64,000 bases of DNA from positions 62,001 through 126,000 of the forward strand of contig NZ_LMVK01000004.1 in the NCBI RefSeq assembly GCF_001541315.1. The letters are read 5' to 3'. Source of the stretch: Agrobacterium tumefaciens str. B6 (GTDB lineage: Bacteria > Pseudomonadota > Alphaproteobacteria > Rhizobiales > Rhizobiaceae). Shown piece after piece: positions 8,008 through 16,941 of this stretch. Positions within the stretch are counted from its first letter, which is position 1, and every line of letters begins with the position of its first letter. The position numbers and the translations under genes were made by a program. The notes under the pieces were generated by a model. That model worked only from the letters and a program-made list of their open reading frames with translations. It did not search any database and was not told where the DNA came from.

Positions 8008-9312
8008 ATGAGAATGAATGACGCCAATACGAGTGGCAGCGATACAAAAAACAGCCAGCCCGATCTGCGCGAGATTCTGGGAACAAACAGAAACGGCCGC
8101 AAGAAAAAGTCGCGCCGATATCTCTATGCCGCAGCAGCCATTGTGCTGATTGGCGGGGGCCTTGGTTATTATTACCAGTCACGCGCAGCCGGCGTCGCCT
8201 ATAGCTACACCACGGAGGCCGCGCGTCAGGGCGATCTCTCGGTCATCGTCACCTCCACGGGCTCGGTTCAGCCGACGGATCAGGTCGATATATCGAGCGA
8301 ACTGTCCGGCACGGTGCGCAAGGTCAACGTCACCTATAATACGCCGGTCAAGGCCGGAGACGTGTTGGCGGAACTGGATACCAACAAGCTGGAGGCCGAC
8401 GTGCAGAGCGCCCGCGCCAAGCTTGCCTCCGCCAAGGCCAACGTGCTGAAGGCTCGCGCCGATCTCGGCTCGGCAAAAACCTCGATGGAGCGCCTGAGAT
8501 CGCTGGTGCAGAACCGGGTGTCCAGCCAGCAGGATCTGGATGCGGCGCAGTTCACCCATGATGCCGCCGCCGCCACGCTGCAGGTCAACGAGGCAACGGT
8601 GCTGTCGGCGGAGGCGGATCTGAGGCTCGCCGAGGTCAATCTCGGCAAGGCAAAGATCGTCTCGCCCATCGATGGCGTCATCCTCACCCGCAGCGTCGAT
8701 CCCGGCGCCACCGTCGCCTCCTCGCTCAACGCCCCTGTTCTCTTCACCATCGCCGGTGATCTGCGCCACATGGAATTGCAGGTCTCAGTGGATGAGGCCG
8801 ATGTCGGCAAGGTCGAAACCGGCCAGAAGGCCAATTTTAATGTCGATGCCTATCCCGACCGCAGTTTCCCGGCCGAGATCGAGACCGTGCGCTTCGCGTC
8901 CGAAACCGTGTCTAACGTGGTGACCTACAAGGGCATATTGACTGTCGACAATGAGGAACTGCTGCTGCGCCCCGGCATGACGGCGACCGCCAATATCATT
9001 GTCGAGGAAATCAAGGACACGCTGCTGGTGCCGAATTCCGCGCTTCGTTATACGCCGCCGCGCGAATCCGCCTCCCGTGGCGGCGGGTTGATGAGCCTGT
9101 TCCGCCCGCCCCGCATGGGCCGCTCGCAGAACCGCGACGCCGGCCAGGCTGCGACAGGCAAAAGAACGGTCTGGGTGTTGCGCAACAACAATCCGGTCTC
9201 CGTTTCCATTGAAACCGGTTCCACCGACGGCCAGCATACCGTGGTAAAATCGGGCGAGTTGAAGGCCGATGACCAGGTGATTACCGACGCAACGGCCCGC
9301 AACGCCGGCTGA
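8008..9312 (+). CDS. macA: efflux transporter periplasmic adaptor subunit (MacA-like)
   Basis: 434-residue membrane-fusion protein that would link an inner-membrane MacB-type pump to an outer-membrane TolC channel. A basic N-terminal tail precedes one transmembrane helix (about 38-56). A lipoyl half (VDISSELSGTVRKVNV...GDVLAELDTNKLEADV), a long alpha-hairpin (about 125-215, Ala-rich heptads), the second lipoyl half (KIVSPIDGVILTRSVDPGATV), and the beta-barrel and membrane-proximal domains follow. An insert rich in Arg, Ser and Gly (about 345-385) is unusual. Starts at 8008 or 8014 are both possible. It forms an operon with the two following genes. Confidence 0.9.
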   Translation: MRMNDANTSGSDTKNSQPDLREILGTNRNGRKKKSRRYLYAAAAIVLIGGGLGYYYQSRAAGVAYSYTTEAARQGDLSVIVTSTGSVQPTDQVDISSELSGTVRKVNVTYNTPVKAGDVLAELDTNKLEADVQSARAKLASAKANVLKARADLGSAKTSMERLRSLVQNRVSSQQDLDAAQFTHDAAAATLQVNEATVLSAEADLRLAEVNLGKAKIVSPIDGVILTRSVDPGATVASSLNAPVLFTIAGDLRHMELQVSVDEADVGKVETGQKANFNVDAYPDRSFPAEIETVRFASETVSNVVTYKGILTVDNEELLLRPGMTATANIIVEEIKDTLLVPNSALRYTPPRESASRGGGLMSLFRPPRMGRSQNRDAGQAATGKRTVWVLRNNNPVSVSIETGSTDGQHTVVKSGELKADDQVITDATARNAG

Positions 9313-9326
9313 CGGAGGACAAGCGC

Positions 9327-10046
9327 ATGCAACAGCCGCCGCTCATCGAATTTCGCGATGTCGTCAAGCAATATGGCCGCGGCGAAGCGACGATCCGCGC
9401 GCTCGATGGCGTCAGCCTCTCCATTCGCGAGAAGGAGTTCGTCGCCATCATGGGGCCGTCAGGATCGGGCAAATCCACCTCGATGAACATCATCGGCTGT
9501 CTGGATGTGCCGACATCAGGCGAATATCTCTTCCAGGGCGTGCCCACCAGCAGTTTCGACAATGAACATTTGACGCTGCTGCGCCGGCACATGCTGGGTT
9601 TCGTGTTTCAGGGTTTCAATCTTCTCTCGCGCACCTCGGCGGTGGAAAATGTCGAGCTGCCGCTGATCTATCGCGGCATGAAGGCCTCGGAGCGGCGCGA
9701 GCGCGCCATGGAGGCGCTGGCGCAGGTGGGACTGAAGGGCCGCGAGGACCACACCACGCAGGAGCTTTCCGGCGGTCAGCAGCAGCGTGTGGCCATTGCC
9801 CGCGCCATCGTCACCCGCCCTGCTCTCCTTCTTGCCGACGAGCCGACCGGCAATCTCGATACGAAAACCAGTGTCGAGATCATGGAACTGATCACCGCAC
9901 TCAATCGTGACAGGGGCATCACCGTCGTCATGGTCACGCATGAAGAGGATATCGCCGCCCACGCCGGACGCCTCCTGCGCTTTGTCGACGGCCATCTCGC
10001 CTCCGATAGCGCCGCGGACAAAAAGGAGACATCGGATGTTCTTTGA
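9327..10046 (+). CDS. MacB-type ABC transporter ATP-binding protein
   Basis: 239-residue ATPase of the LolD/MacB family. Walker A GPSGSGKST is at 43-51, a Q loop GFVFQGFNLLSR follows, the signature LSGGQQQRVAIARA, Walker B LLLADEPTGNLD, and the H loop VTHEED. In E. coli MacB the ATPase and permease are one polypeptide; here they are two genes overlapping by 11 bases, the usual alphaproteobacterial arrangement. Together with MacA it would export a substrate (macrolide, peptide or lipid; not inferable) across the envelope. Confidence 0.95.
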   Translation: MQQPPLIEFRDVVKQYGRGEATIRALDGVSLSIREKEFVAIMGPSGSGKSTSMNIIGCLDVPTSGEYLFQGVPTSSFDNEHLTLLRRHMLGFVFQGFNLLSRTSAVENVELPLIYRGMKASERRERAMEALAQVGLKGREDHTTQELSGGQQQRVAIARAIVTRPALLLADEPTGNLDTKTSVEIMELITALNRDRGITVVMVTHEEDIAAHAGRLLRFVDGHLASDSAADKKETSDVL

Positions 10047-11244
10047 AACGTCGCGTCTTGCGCTGCGCGCCATCAGCCGCAACCTTCTGCGCTCCTTCCT
10101 CACCGTGCTTGGTGTCGTCATCGGCGTGGCCGCCGTCATCGCCATGGTCACCATCGGCAACGGCACAACGGAACAGGTGAAATCGGAACTGTCACGGCTC
10201 GGCACCAACATGCTGTTCGTCCGTCCCGGCCAGTTCGGCCCCGGCCGTGCCAGCACCGAAGCCAAACGCTTCGATGACCGCGATGTCGAGGCCATCCGCA
10301 ACCAGATATCAGGCATCCGTGCCGTTGCGCCGCAGAACCGCAGTTCCGCCGCAACCGTCATTTTCGGCGGCAAGAACCACCAGACAAGTGTCATCGGCAC
10401 CACCAACGATTATCTGATCGCGCAGGACTGGACCATTGCGCTCGGCCGCGACTTCCAGCCCGCCGAAGATCGCGGCGGCCAGATCGGCTGCATCATCGGC
10501 GAAACGGTGCGTCAGGAACTCTTTGGGGCAGAAAACCCTGTGGGGCAGACGATCCGCGTCAGCAACATCTCCTGCCCCGTCATCGGTGTGCTGGCCAGAA
10601 AAGGCCAGTCCGGCCTCGGTGACGACCAGGACGACACGATCATCATGCCGCTTAAAATCCACCAGCGGCGCATCGGCGGCACTACCACCATTTCCTCGAT
10701 CATGGTTTCAGCGCAGGATGGCGTTTCAACCGCCAAGGTGCAGAGCGACCTGCAGAACCTGCGGCGCGAGCGCCGCCGCATTGGCATCGGCCGTGAGGAT
10801 GATTTCACCGTCAACGACATGACGCAGATTGCCTCCGCCATGACCGGCACGACGACGCTGCTGACCGGGCTTCTGGGCGCGGTCGCCGCCGTCAGCCTTC
10901 TGGTGGGCGGCATCGGCATCATGAACATCATGCTGGTCTCAGTGACGGAACGCACCCGCGAGATCGGCATTCGACTTGCCATCGGCGCGCTGGAAAAACA
11001 GGTGCTGACGCAGTTTCTGGTGGAAGCCGTCATGCTGTCGGCCTTCGGTGGCCTCGTCGGCATCCTTACCGGCCTCGGCCTCGCTTATGCCGTCGTCAGC
11101 TATCTCACCGTGCCCTTTGTCACCAGCCCCTCGATCATCTTCCTCGCTTTCGCCTTTTCGGCGGCCATCGGGGTGATTTTCGGGTATTTCCCGGCACGGC
11201 GGGCGGCAAGCCTGAGCCCGATAGAAGCGTTGCGGCATGAGTGA
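10036..11244 (+). CDS. MacB-type ABC transporter permease
   Basis: 402 residues with the MacB/FtsX permease layout: one transmembrane helix near residues 20-42, a periplasmic core domain (about 45-275), then three helices (about 280-305, 330-360, 370-395). The conserved cytoplasmic coupling motif SVTERTREIGIRLAIGA lies between helices 2 and 3, and the end is FPARRAASLSPIEALRHE. The ATG at 10036 lies inside the ATPase gene and follows AAGGAG (10023-10028), so the two subunits are co-translated. Upstream in-frame codons belong to the ATPase gene. Confidence 0.95.
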   Translation: MFFETSRLALRAISRNLLRSFLTVLGVVIGVAAVIAMVTIGNGTTEQVKSELSRLGTNMLFVRPGQFGPGRASTEAKRFDDRDVEAIRNQISGIRAVAPQNRSSAATVIFGGKNHQTSVIGTTNDYLIAQDWTIALGRDFQPAEDRGGQIGCIIGETVRQELFGAENPVGQTIRVSNISCPVIGVLARKGQSGLGDDQDDTIIMPLKIHQRRIGGTTTISSIMVSAQDGVSTAKVQSDLQNLRRERRRIGIGREDDFTVNDMTQIASAMTGTTTLLTGLLGAVAAVSLLVGGIGIMNIMLVSVTERTREIGIRLAIGALEKQVLTQFLVEAVMLSAFGGLVGILTGLGLAYAVVSYLTVPFVTSPSIIFLAFAFSAAIGVIFGYFPARRAASLSPIEALRHE

Positions 11245-11336
11245 AAGTCGGCGTTCAAACCGCAACCGGCTTTGTGTGAGAAGAAACGGCAAGCTGCAAC
11301 TCCTCCTTGGGGATTGACCCGATCCGCTCTAATCGC

Positions 11337-11807
11337 TCACCGTGGAGCACGCATATCCACCCATTCTTCGAGCGCGCGCTCTATATCGTCCTGATAGGGC
11401 GGCAGGTTTTCCGTCTCACTGATAGCGCGGAGATACGCTTCCACGGCATTCCGTTGCAGCAGAGTCAGTAAGGAAAATTTCTCCTGGCACCCGCACGAAT
11501 AGGGTGCGAATTCGTGCCTGTAGTCGCCATCGAGATCAGCAGTCATATAGGCGGGCAGATGAAATCGCATTCCTTCAGCATCAAGGAAGGCGGGGCTGCC
11601 GGAATGTCTGTTGAGGTCCTCCACGGGGATAGCGGCCCAGTCATTCTTCTCGTCGCCAGCACGACACGCGGCGCGAACCTCATTATTCGCATAATCGTCA
11701 AGCGCCTGCGCCTCGGAAAGGCCGACGCCACCACCCAGGGTGACACCCGCGAATGCTTCTCTCACCGCCGCTTTCGCGTTTGCGATAATATCTGGCTCCG
11801 GTCGCAT
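11337..11807 (-). CDS. hypothetical protein (possibly DUF6714-like)
   Basis: 156 residues. The opening ...AAVREAFAGVTLGGGVGLSEAQALDDY closely resembles the start of a family of uncharacterised proteins (DUF6714, from memory) with a V-x-L-x-E-A-x-x-x-D-D-Y core. A later region, HLPAYMTADLDGDY and SCGCQEKF...LL, looks like a surface-exposed cysteine-containing segment, and the end is acidic. The start at 11807 is preferred over 11909 because AGGCGGA precedes it and the longer version overlaps the next gene. Such proteins often sit among polymorphic-toxin immunity genes, but no toxin is visible here. Confidence 0.6.
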   Translation of the reverse strand: MRPEPDIIANAKAAVREAFAGVTLGGGVGLSEAQALDDYANNEVRAACRAGDEKNDWAAIPVEDLNRHSGSPAFLDAEGMRFHLPAYMTADLDGDYRHEFAPYSCGCQEKFSLLTLLQRNAVEAYLRAISETENLPPYQDDIERALEEWVDMRAPR

Positions 11808-11823
11808 CAAATAATCCGCCTGT

Positions 11824-12063
11824 TCAATGATGCGTTCCCCCGTCACCGTGCACCGTCGGCCATTCTCCACCCTCGGTCCGCTCGAACTGAAGGCCATTCT
11901 GCGTGTCACCCTTGGATGTCGCAGACCGCGCTCGCAGGCGCGCCTTCTCCTCCCAGTAAAATGTAAGATAAATAATGCCGACGATCAGCGTCAGACCAGC
12001 CACGACGCCGGCGACGATCAGACCTATGGTCCAGATATCAATCGAGGCGCTATTGATTTCCAT
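11824..12063 (-). CDS. small single-pass membrane protein
   Basis: 79 residues with one strongly hydrophobic helix (about 10-35, WTIGLIVAGVVAGLTLIVGI) and a hydrophilic C-terminal tail, giving an N-out/C-in type small membrane protein. A very good ribosome site, GGGGAGGAAA, lies before the ATG on the minus strand. The following gene starts 17 bases downstream, so the two are probably co-transcribed. No family is recognised. Confidence 0.65.
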   Translation of the reverse strand: MEINSASIDIWTIGLIVAGVVAGLTLIVGIIYLTFYWEEKARLRARSATSKGDTQNGLQFERTEGGEWPTVHGDGGTHH

Positions 12064-12230
12064 CCCGGTTTCCTCCCCACGATCAGTCCTGTCAGCTGTC
12101 CGAAATACCTTTTCAGTATGGGTGGCAGGTGGTCACGCACCTCCTGCCAAACCTCGCGGAATATCCGATAACCTTGCTTCAGGGCGTCAATCGGATAGGC
12201 TCACCCTCAAGTTTATCGGATGGAGTCTGG

Positions 12231-12506
12231 ATGTTCAAATCGGTATCGGACAGCGCCGCTGCCGCGGACGGCGGTTCGCTCGCTCTCTTCGTGGAACGAA
12301 CTGACGGGCAGACGGAAGTGTTTGTGATCAATCGTTCCCTCGCGTCACGCGGCAAGCCCGACTATAACAAGGTCACTTCAAGCCTTCGGCCACTTTCCGC
12401 GGGGGATTGCGGGATGATCGCGGCGGCTCTCGAACCTCTATTGACGACGACGCCATCAATTCATCCGCTGGCGGATTTTATCGAAACCCTCAAACAGCAG
12501 TCATGA
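12231..12506 (+). CDS. hypothetical protein
   Basis: 91 residues from an ATG at 12231 with GGAG five bases upstream. The sequence alternates Ser/Ala/Gly-rich and charged stretches (SLALFVERTDGQTEVFVINR, LSAGDCGMIAAALEPLL) and looks like a small alpha/beta domain. No signal peptide or membrane helix is visible. No family is recognised. An ATG 102 bases upstream would add a poorly coding segment. It stands alone between two minus-strand groups, so its expression signal is unclear. Confidence 0.5.
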   Translation: MFKSVSDSAAAADGGSLALFVERTDGQTEVFVINRSLASRGKPDYNKVTSSLRPLSAGDCGMIAAALEPLLTTTPSIHPLADFIETLKQQS

Positions 12507-12574
12507 TCCTTCGAAAGCTGATTTTTACGCCGGGCGCAGTTTGCGGAAAAAGAACCTCAAACCTCTCATCCATC

Positions 12575-12597
12575 ATCCTCGGGCTTGACCCGAGGAT
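12575..12597. repeat. palindromic intergenic repeat unit
   Basis: ATCCTCGGG, a CTTGA loop, and CCCGAGGAT form a perfect 9-bp stem, with flanking TC/TCAT and TCTAC typical of a short palindromic repeat scattered between genes of Agrobacterium and relatives. A related but distinct version (CTTGTC core) is found at 39870-39986. It lies downstream of the gene ending at 12506 and could act as a mild transcript-end hairpin. Confidence 0.6.
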
Positions 12598-12701
12598 CTA
12601 CAAACGTCTCAAGCGATTTGACGGGGATGACGTCGCGTTTGTGGGAGCGCTGCGTGCATAAGAAAGGTCTGCCTCTCCATCGCAGAGATAGCCGTAACCA
12701 A

Positions 12702-13091
12702 TCAGACGCTGGCCTCTGCCTCGCGCTGCTTTGCCAGCGCTGCCAGATCGGCAGGCTTCAACTCGACCGATTCACCACAGCCGCAGGCGGATGTCTGGTT
12801 CGGATTGTTGAAGGTGAAGCCAGAGCGCATCTTGGTCACTTCGAAATCCATCTGCGTGCCGAGCAGATAGAGCACGGCAGAAGGCTGAACCCAGACCCTG
12901 GCGCCTTCGAATTCGACCAGATCGTCCTTCGCATCCGCTTCGGTCACGAGGTCGATGGTATATTCCATGCCCGCGCAGCCGCCCTTCTTGATGCCGACGC
13001 GCACGCCCTTGGCATCAGGGCCGGAATTTTCAACGATTGCTTTAACACGCGAGGCGGCAGCCCCGGTCATGGTCATGATCGCAAAGCCCAT
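12702..13091 (-). CDS. sufA: Fe-S cluster assembly scaffold/carrier SufA
   Basis: 129-residue A-type carrier that receives Fe-S clusters from the SufBCD scaffold and hands them to apo-proteins. The three conserved cysteines are present: one in GGCAGMEYTIDLV and two in the C-terminal SACGCGES. The start at 13091 (MGFAIMTMTG) is preferred because AAGGAG lies nine bases before it; a start 21 bases upstream is possible. It is the last gene of the minus-strand suf operon, 105 bases after the preceding gene. Confidence 0.93.
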   Translation of the reverse strand: MGFAIMTMTGAAASRVKAIVENSGPDAKGVRVGIKKGGCAGMEYTIDLVTEADAKDDLVEFEGARVWVQPSAVLYLLGTQMDFEVTKMRSGFTFNNPNQTSACGCGESVELKPADLAALAKQREAEASV

Positions 13092-13196
13092 GGGCCCATT
13101 CTCCTTCGACAATCGAGTTCAAGGCTCGATGCTTATGGATTTCAATCTAATAGCGCCTGAGAGTGTCATCAAGGGATGACACCTGTCAAAATCACG

Positions 13197-13580
13197 TCAG
13201 TACCAGCCGACGGCGACCTGCGCTTCTTCCGACATGCGGTCCGGCGTCCAAGGCGGATCGAAGGTCATTTCGACGGTCACACCGGAAACACCCTCGACGG
13301 CGCCCACGGCATTTTCCACCCAGCCCGGCATTTCACCGGCCACCGGGCAACCCGGGGCCGTCAGCGTCATGACGATCTTGACCATCCGGTCGTCTTCGAT
13401 GTCGATCTTGTAGACGAGACCGAGTTCGAAAATATCGGCTGGAATTTCCGGGTCGTAGACGGTTTTCAGCGCCGCAATCACGTCGTCGCTGAGGCGCGCC
13501 AGCTCATCCGGCGGAATGGTGGACACCTTTTCCTGGGCTTCGGTCGCATCCTGGGTCTTTGCAGTGGCTTCGGCAGTCAT
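13197..13580 (-). CDS. SUF system DUF59/MIP18-family Fe-S assembly protein (SufX/SufT-like)
   Basis: 127 residues with the MIP18/DUF59 fold: DVIAALKTVYDPEIPADIFELGLVYKIDI, then the TLTAPGCPVAGEMP block that carries the conserved Cys, and a DPPWTPDRMSEEAQ segment near the end. Proteins of this type assist late steps of Fe-S maturation. In the A. tumefaciens suf operon this position is called sufX. The N-terminal ~25 residues are low-complexity. The ATG at 13580 follows GAGGTTT. It is 36 bases from the preceding sufS1. Confidence 0.9.
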   Translation of the reverse strand: MTAEATAKTQDATEAQEKVSTIPPDELARLSDDVIAALKTVYDPEIPADIFELGLVYKIDIEDDRMVKIVMTLTAPGCPVAGEMPGWVENAVGAVEGVSGVTVEMTFDPPWTPDRMSEEAQVAVGWY

Positions 13581-13616
13581 GGTCTTAAACCTCAATCCTG
13601 ATCTCTTATTCCGATA

Positions 13617-14867
13617 TCAGGCGAAAAATTTGCGCGCATATTCCAGCGCCTCAACAAGAGAGTCTACTTCGGCGCGGGTATTGTAAAGGCCGAACGATGC
13701 CCGGCATGTGGAGGTGACGCCGAACCGTTTCAAGAGCGGCATGGCGCAATGGGTGCCGGCCCGCACGGCAACGCCGCGCCGGTCGATCACCATCGAGACG
13801 TCATGGGCATGGATGCCCTCGAGCTCGAAGGAGAAGATGCCGCCCTTGTCAGGCGCATTGCCGATGATGCGCAGCGAATTGATCTCGCGCAGCCGCTCAG
13901 CGGCGTAAGCCGCAAGATCTGCCTCATGCGCGGCAATCGCGGCACGGCCGAGATTGTCCATATAATCAAGCGCGTAACCGAGACCGATGGCCTGCACGAT
14001 CGGCGGCGTACCCGCTTCGAAACGATGCGGCGGCTCGTTATAGGTCACATTGTCTTCGGACACGTCGAGGATCATCTCGCCGCCGCCCTGGAACGGCCGC
14101 ATCTCGCTCAGGCGGTCAGCCTTGCCGTAGAGCACGCCGATGCCCGAGGGACCGTAAAGCTTGTGGCCGGTCATGACGTACCAGTCGCAATCGATATCGC
14201 GCACGTCGACCGGCATGTGAACCGCGCCCTGAGAGCCATCGACAAGCACCGGAATGCCGCGCTCATGGGCGATGCGGCAGATTTCCTTGACCGGCACGAT
14301 GGTGCCCAGCGCATTCGACATATGGGTGATGGCAACGAGCTTGGTGCGCTCCGTCAGGCTTTTTTCGAAAGCCTCGATATGGAACGCGCCGTCGTCATCG
14401 ACAGGCACCCAGACGAGCTTCGCGCCCTGCCGCTCGCGAATGAAATGCCACGGCACGATGTTGGAGTGATGTTCCATGATCGAGATGACGATCTCATCGC
14501 CCTCGCCGATCTTTGGCATGCCGTAACCGTAAGCAACCGTATTGATCGCCTCGGTGGAGGATTTGGTGAAGACGATCTCGTCCACCGAACCGGCATTCAG
14601 GAAACGGCGCACCTTTTCGCGCGCCGCCTCATAGGCGTCGGTTGCGGCATTGGAGAGGAAATGCAGGCCACGATGCACATTCGCATATTCATTGGAATAG
14701 GCATGAGAAACGGCGTCGATTACCACCTGCGGTTTTTGAGCGGACGCGCCGTTGTCGAGATAGACCAGCGGCTTGCCATAGACCTCGCGCGACAGGATCG
14801 GGAAATCCTTCCGCACGGCTTCAACGTCATAAGGGGCCGCCAATGCGGCGCGTTCGCTCTCAGGCAT
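13617..14867 (-). CDS. sufS: SufS-type cysteine desulfurase (SufS1)
   Basis: 416-residue PLP enzyme that removes sulfur from cysteine as a persulfide for cluster assembly. The PLP lysine is K236 in MTGHKLYGPSG. The catalytic Cys is C374 in RAGTHCAMPLL, on the short loop typical of group II (SufS) desulfurases. The start overlaps the end of sufD by 8 bases. The operon contains a second, group I-like desulfurase as its first gene but no visible sufE or sufU, so the sulfur acceptor partner must be encoded elsewhere. Confidence 0.96.
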   Translation of the reverse strand: MPESERAALAAPYDVEAVRKDFPILSREVYGKPLVYLDNGASAQKPQVVIDAVSHAYSNEYANVHRGLHFLSNAATDAYEAAREKVRRFLNAGSVDEIVFTKSSTEAINTVAYGYGMPKIGEGDEIVISIMEHHSNIVPWHFIRERQGAKLVWVPVDDDGAFHIEAFEKSLTERTKLVAITHMSNALGTIVPVKEICRIAHERGIPVLVDGSQGAVHMPVDVRDIDCDWYVMTGHKLYGPSGIGVLYGKADRLSEMRPFQGGGEMILDVSEDNVTYNEPPHRFEAGTPPIVQAIGLGYALDYMDNLGRAAIAAHEADLAAYAAERLREINSLRIIGNAPDKGGIFSFELEGIHAHDVSMVIDRRGVAVRAGTHCAMPLLKRFGVTSTCRASFGLYNTRAEVDSLVEALEYARKFFA

Positions 14868-16131
14868 GATGTTCCAGCCAGCCGGAGATGATAGTCTCCA
14901 GCGCCTCTACCAGATTTTCTTCTTCCAGTTCCTCGGCGATCTCAGCGACGAAGGCGTTGACGAGCATCGCCCGCGCCTTTGCCCGCGGCACGCCGCGCGC
15001 CATCAGATAATAGAGATGGTTGTCGTCAATATCGGCAACCGTCGCACCGTGACCGCACTGAACGTCGTCGGCGAAGATTTCAAGCTCCGGCTTTGCCGAG
15101 AACTCGCCATCGTCAGACATCAGCAGCGTATTGCACGCCATCTTCGCATCGGTCTTCTGGGCATCGGGGGCAACCCGGATCATGCCCTGAAAAATGCCCT
15201 TTGCACGGTCGAAGACCACGTTGCGGAACACTTCTGTCGAGGTCGTGTTCGGCACGTTGTGGCCAAGAACCATCGTCACGTCGGTATGGGTTTCGCCGCC
15301 CAACAGGTTGACGCCGCGAACGATGAGGTCAGTACCCTCGCCGTCCACGTCGATGCGCAGTTCCTGCCGCACCAGCTTGCCGCCGGCATTGATGACGAAT
15401 AGACGAATCTTGGCGTCCGCACCGATTTTCATGCGCAGCTGGCCAAGATGAATATCGGCCGCGCCCTGTTGCTGCAGGATGATCCAGGTCACTTCCGCAC
15501 CGTCTTCGACAACGATGTCGGTGACGGAGGAAACAAGGGCGGCATCCGAAGTCACCGAAAGGTGACGCTCGATGACGGTCGCCTTCGAACCCTTGCCGAA
15601 GCGCACCGGGAAGCGGCTGTGAACCTGACCTGCGCCATGGATCGCCTGCAATTCGATCGGCTTTTCGATCTCGGCATCAGCGGGAATGTCGAGCATCAGG
15701 CCGTCGCGCACGAAGCTGCCGTTGATACGGCCGATCACGTCGTCCTTGCTGGCTTCCGCAAGGCCTGTGGCGGCCGAGCCGTCAAGCAGGCTCTCGGCAA
15801 AGCTGGAAACGCTGATGTCTTCGATCTTGCCGACATTGGCCTTGCCATGCAGCACGTAGGCGACGGACGAGCCGGCGACAACAGACGCCTGCTTGTCGAT
15901 AACAGGTGCGGGCTGGTCCTCGGGAATGGCACGCAACAGGCTCTTGAGATCGGTATAGTGCCACGCCTCGATGCGGCGGGTCGGAAGACCGCCGGCCTTC
16001 AGATCGGCGAACAGCACGTCGCGGGCGGCGACAACCGCACCATTGCCCGGCAATTCGCTGAACTTGGCGGTATAGGCGTCGATCAGCGCGGTTTCCGCTG
16101 GCGTCAGCCGATTGGTCGTTTGAATGTTCAT
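14860..16131 (-). CDS. sufD: Fe-S cluster assembly protein SufD
   Basis: 423-residue partner of SufB in the SufBC2D scaffold. Typical elements are RRIEAWHYTDLKSLL near the N-terminus, the parallel beta-helix core, FQGMIRVAPDAQKTDAKMACNTLLMS, and the C-terminal CGHGATVADIDDNHLYYLMARGV helix region that holds the family's conserved CGHG. The ATG at 16131 has AGGAGG eight bases upstream; a GTG and another ATG 9 and 6 bases upstream are too close to that site. It overlaps sufS1 and lies 24 bases after sufC. Confidence 0.95.
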   Translation of the reverse strand: MNIQTTNRLTPAETALIDAYTAKFSELPGNGAVVAARDVLFADLKAGGLPTRRIEAWHYTDLKSLLRAIPEDQPAPVIDKQASVVAGSSVAYVLHGKANVGKIEDISVSSFAESLLDGSAATGLAEASKDDVIGRINGSFVRDGLMLDIPADAEIEKPIELQAIHGAGQVHSRFPVRFGKGSKATVIERHLSVTSDAALVSSVTDIVVEDGAEVTWIILQQQGAADIHLGQLRMKIGADAKIRLFVINAGGKLVRQELRIDVDGEGTDLIVRGVNLLGGETHTDVTMVLGHNVPNTTSTEVFRNVVFDRAKGIFQGMIRVAPDAQKTDAKMACNTLLMSDDGEFSAKPELEIFADDVQCGHGATVADIDDNHLYYLMARGVPRAKARAMLVNAFVAEIAEELEEENLVEALETIISGWLEHHA

Positions 16132-16155
16132 GGACATCACCTCCTGGCCTCTGGC

Positions 16156-16911
16156 TTAGGCCGCTTCACCGATGATGTCGGCGTAACCATTGTTTTCCAG
16201 CTCCAGCGCCAGGGCCTTGTCGCCCGAACGGATGATCTTGCCCTTGTAAAGAACGTGAACGCTATCAGGCACGATGTAATCGAGCAGGCGCTGGTAGTGG
16301 GTGATGACGACAGTGGCGCGATCCGGCGACTTCAGCGCGTTGACGCCATCAGCCACGATCTTCAGCGCGTCGATGTCGAGGCCGCTATCGGTTTCGTCGA
16401 GAACGCAGAGCTTCGGCTCCAGCAGCGCCATCTGCAGGATTTCGGCGCGCTTCTTCTCACCGCCGGAGAAACCAACGTTCAGCGGACGCTTCAGCATGTC
16501 CATGTCGATCTTCAGATCGCCGGCAGCTTCCTTGACGCGACGGATAAAGTCCGGCGTCGTCAGCTCGGCCTCGCCGCGCGCCTTGCGCTGCTCGTTCATA
16601 GCAACCTTGAGGAACTGCATGGTGGCAACACCGGGAATTTCGACCGGATACTGGAAGGCCAGGAAAATACCCTTGGCAGCGCGCTCGGCGGCATCCAGTT
16701 CCAGAATGCTTTCGCCGTTATAGAGGATGTCACCGGAGGTGACTTCATAGTCTTCGCGGCCCGACAGGATGTAGGACAGCGTCGACTTGCCGGAACCGTT
16801 CGGGCCCATGATGGCCGCAACTTCACCGGCAGCAACCTTAAGGTTGAGGCCCTTGATGATCTCGGTTTCGGTATCGGCGATCTTTGCGTGCAGGTCGATG
16901 ATTTCAAGCAT
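16156..16911 (-). CDS. sufC: Fe-S cluster assembly ATPase SufC
   Basis: 251-residue ABC-type ATPase of the cytosolic SufBCD scaffold, where ATP hydrolysis drives the SufB-SufD rearrangement needed for cluster formation. Walker A is MGPNGSGKST (about 35-44), the Q loop is FLAFQYPVEIPG, the signature FSGGEKKRAEILQ, Walker B LCVLDETDSGLD, and the H loop ITHYQR. The E-x-D in Walker B and the FQYP loop are specific to SufC. A GC-rich hairpin lies in the 72-base gap after sufB. Confidence 0.97.
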   Translation of the reverse strand: MLEIIDLHAKIADTETEIIKGLNLKVAAGEVAAIMGPNGSGKSTLSYILSGREDYEVTSGDILYNGESILELDAAERAAKGIFLAFQYPVEIPGVATMQFLKVAMNEQRKARGEAELTTPDFIRRVKEAAGDLKIDMDMLKRPLNVGFSGGEKKRAEILQMALLEPKLCVLDETDSGLDIDALKIVADGVNALKSPDRATVVITHYQRLLDYIVPDSVHVLYKGKIIRSGDKALALELENNGYADIIGEAA

Positions 16912-16941
16912 GGTTTTATCCTAAGAATAGTGTGAGCGAAG

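Noticed and set aside
13749-14891. Long open frame antisense to sufS1 (380 codons)
   Set aside because: It mirrors sufS1 in high-GC DNA, has no recognisable domain and no ribosome site; sufS1 has all catalytic residues.
15448-16935. 495-codon frame antisense to sufD/sufC
   Set aside because: Covers two well-supported genes of known function in the opposite strand; composition (His, Asp, Gly-rich) is that of a shadow frame.
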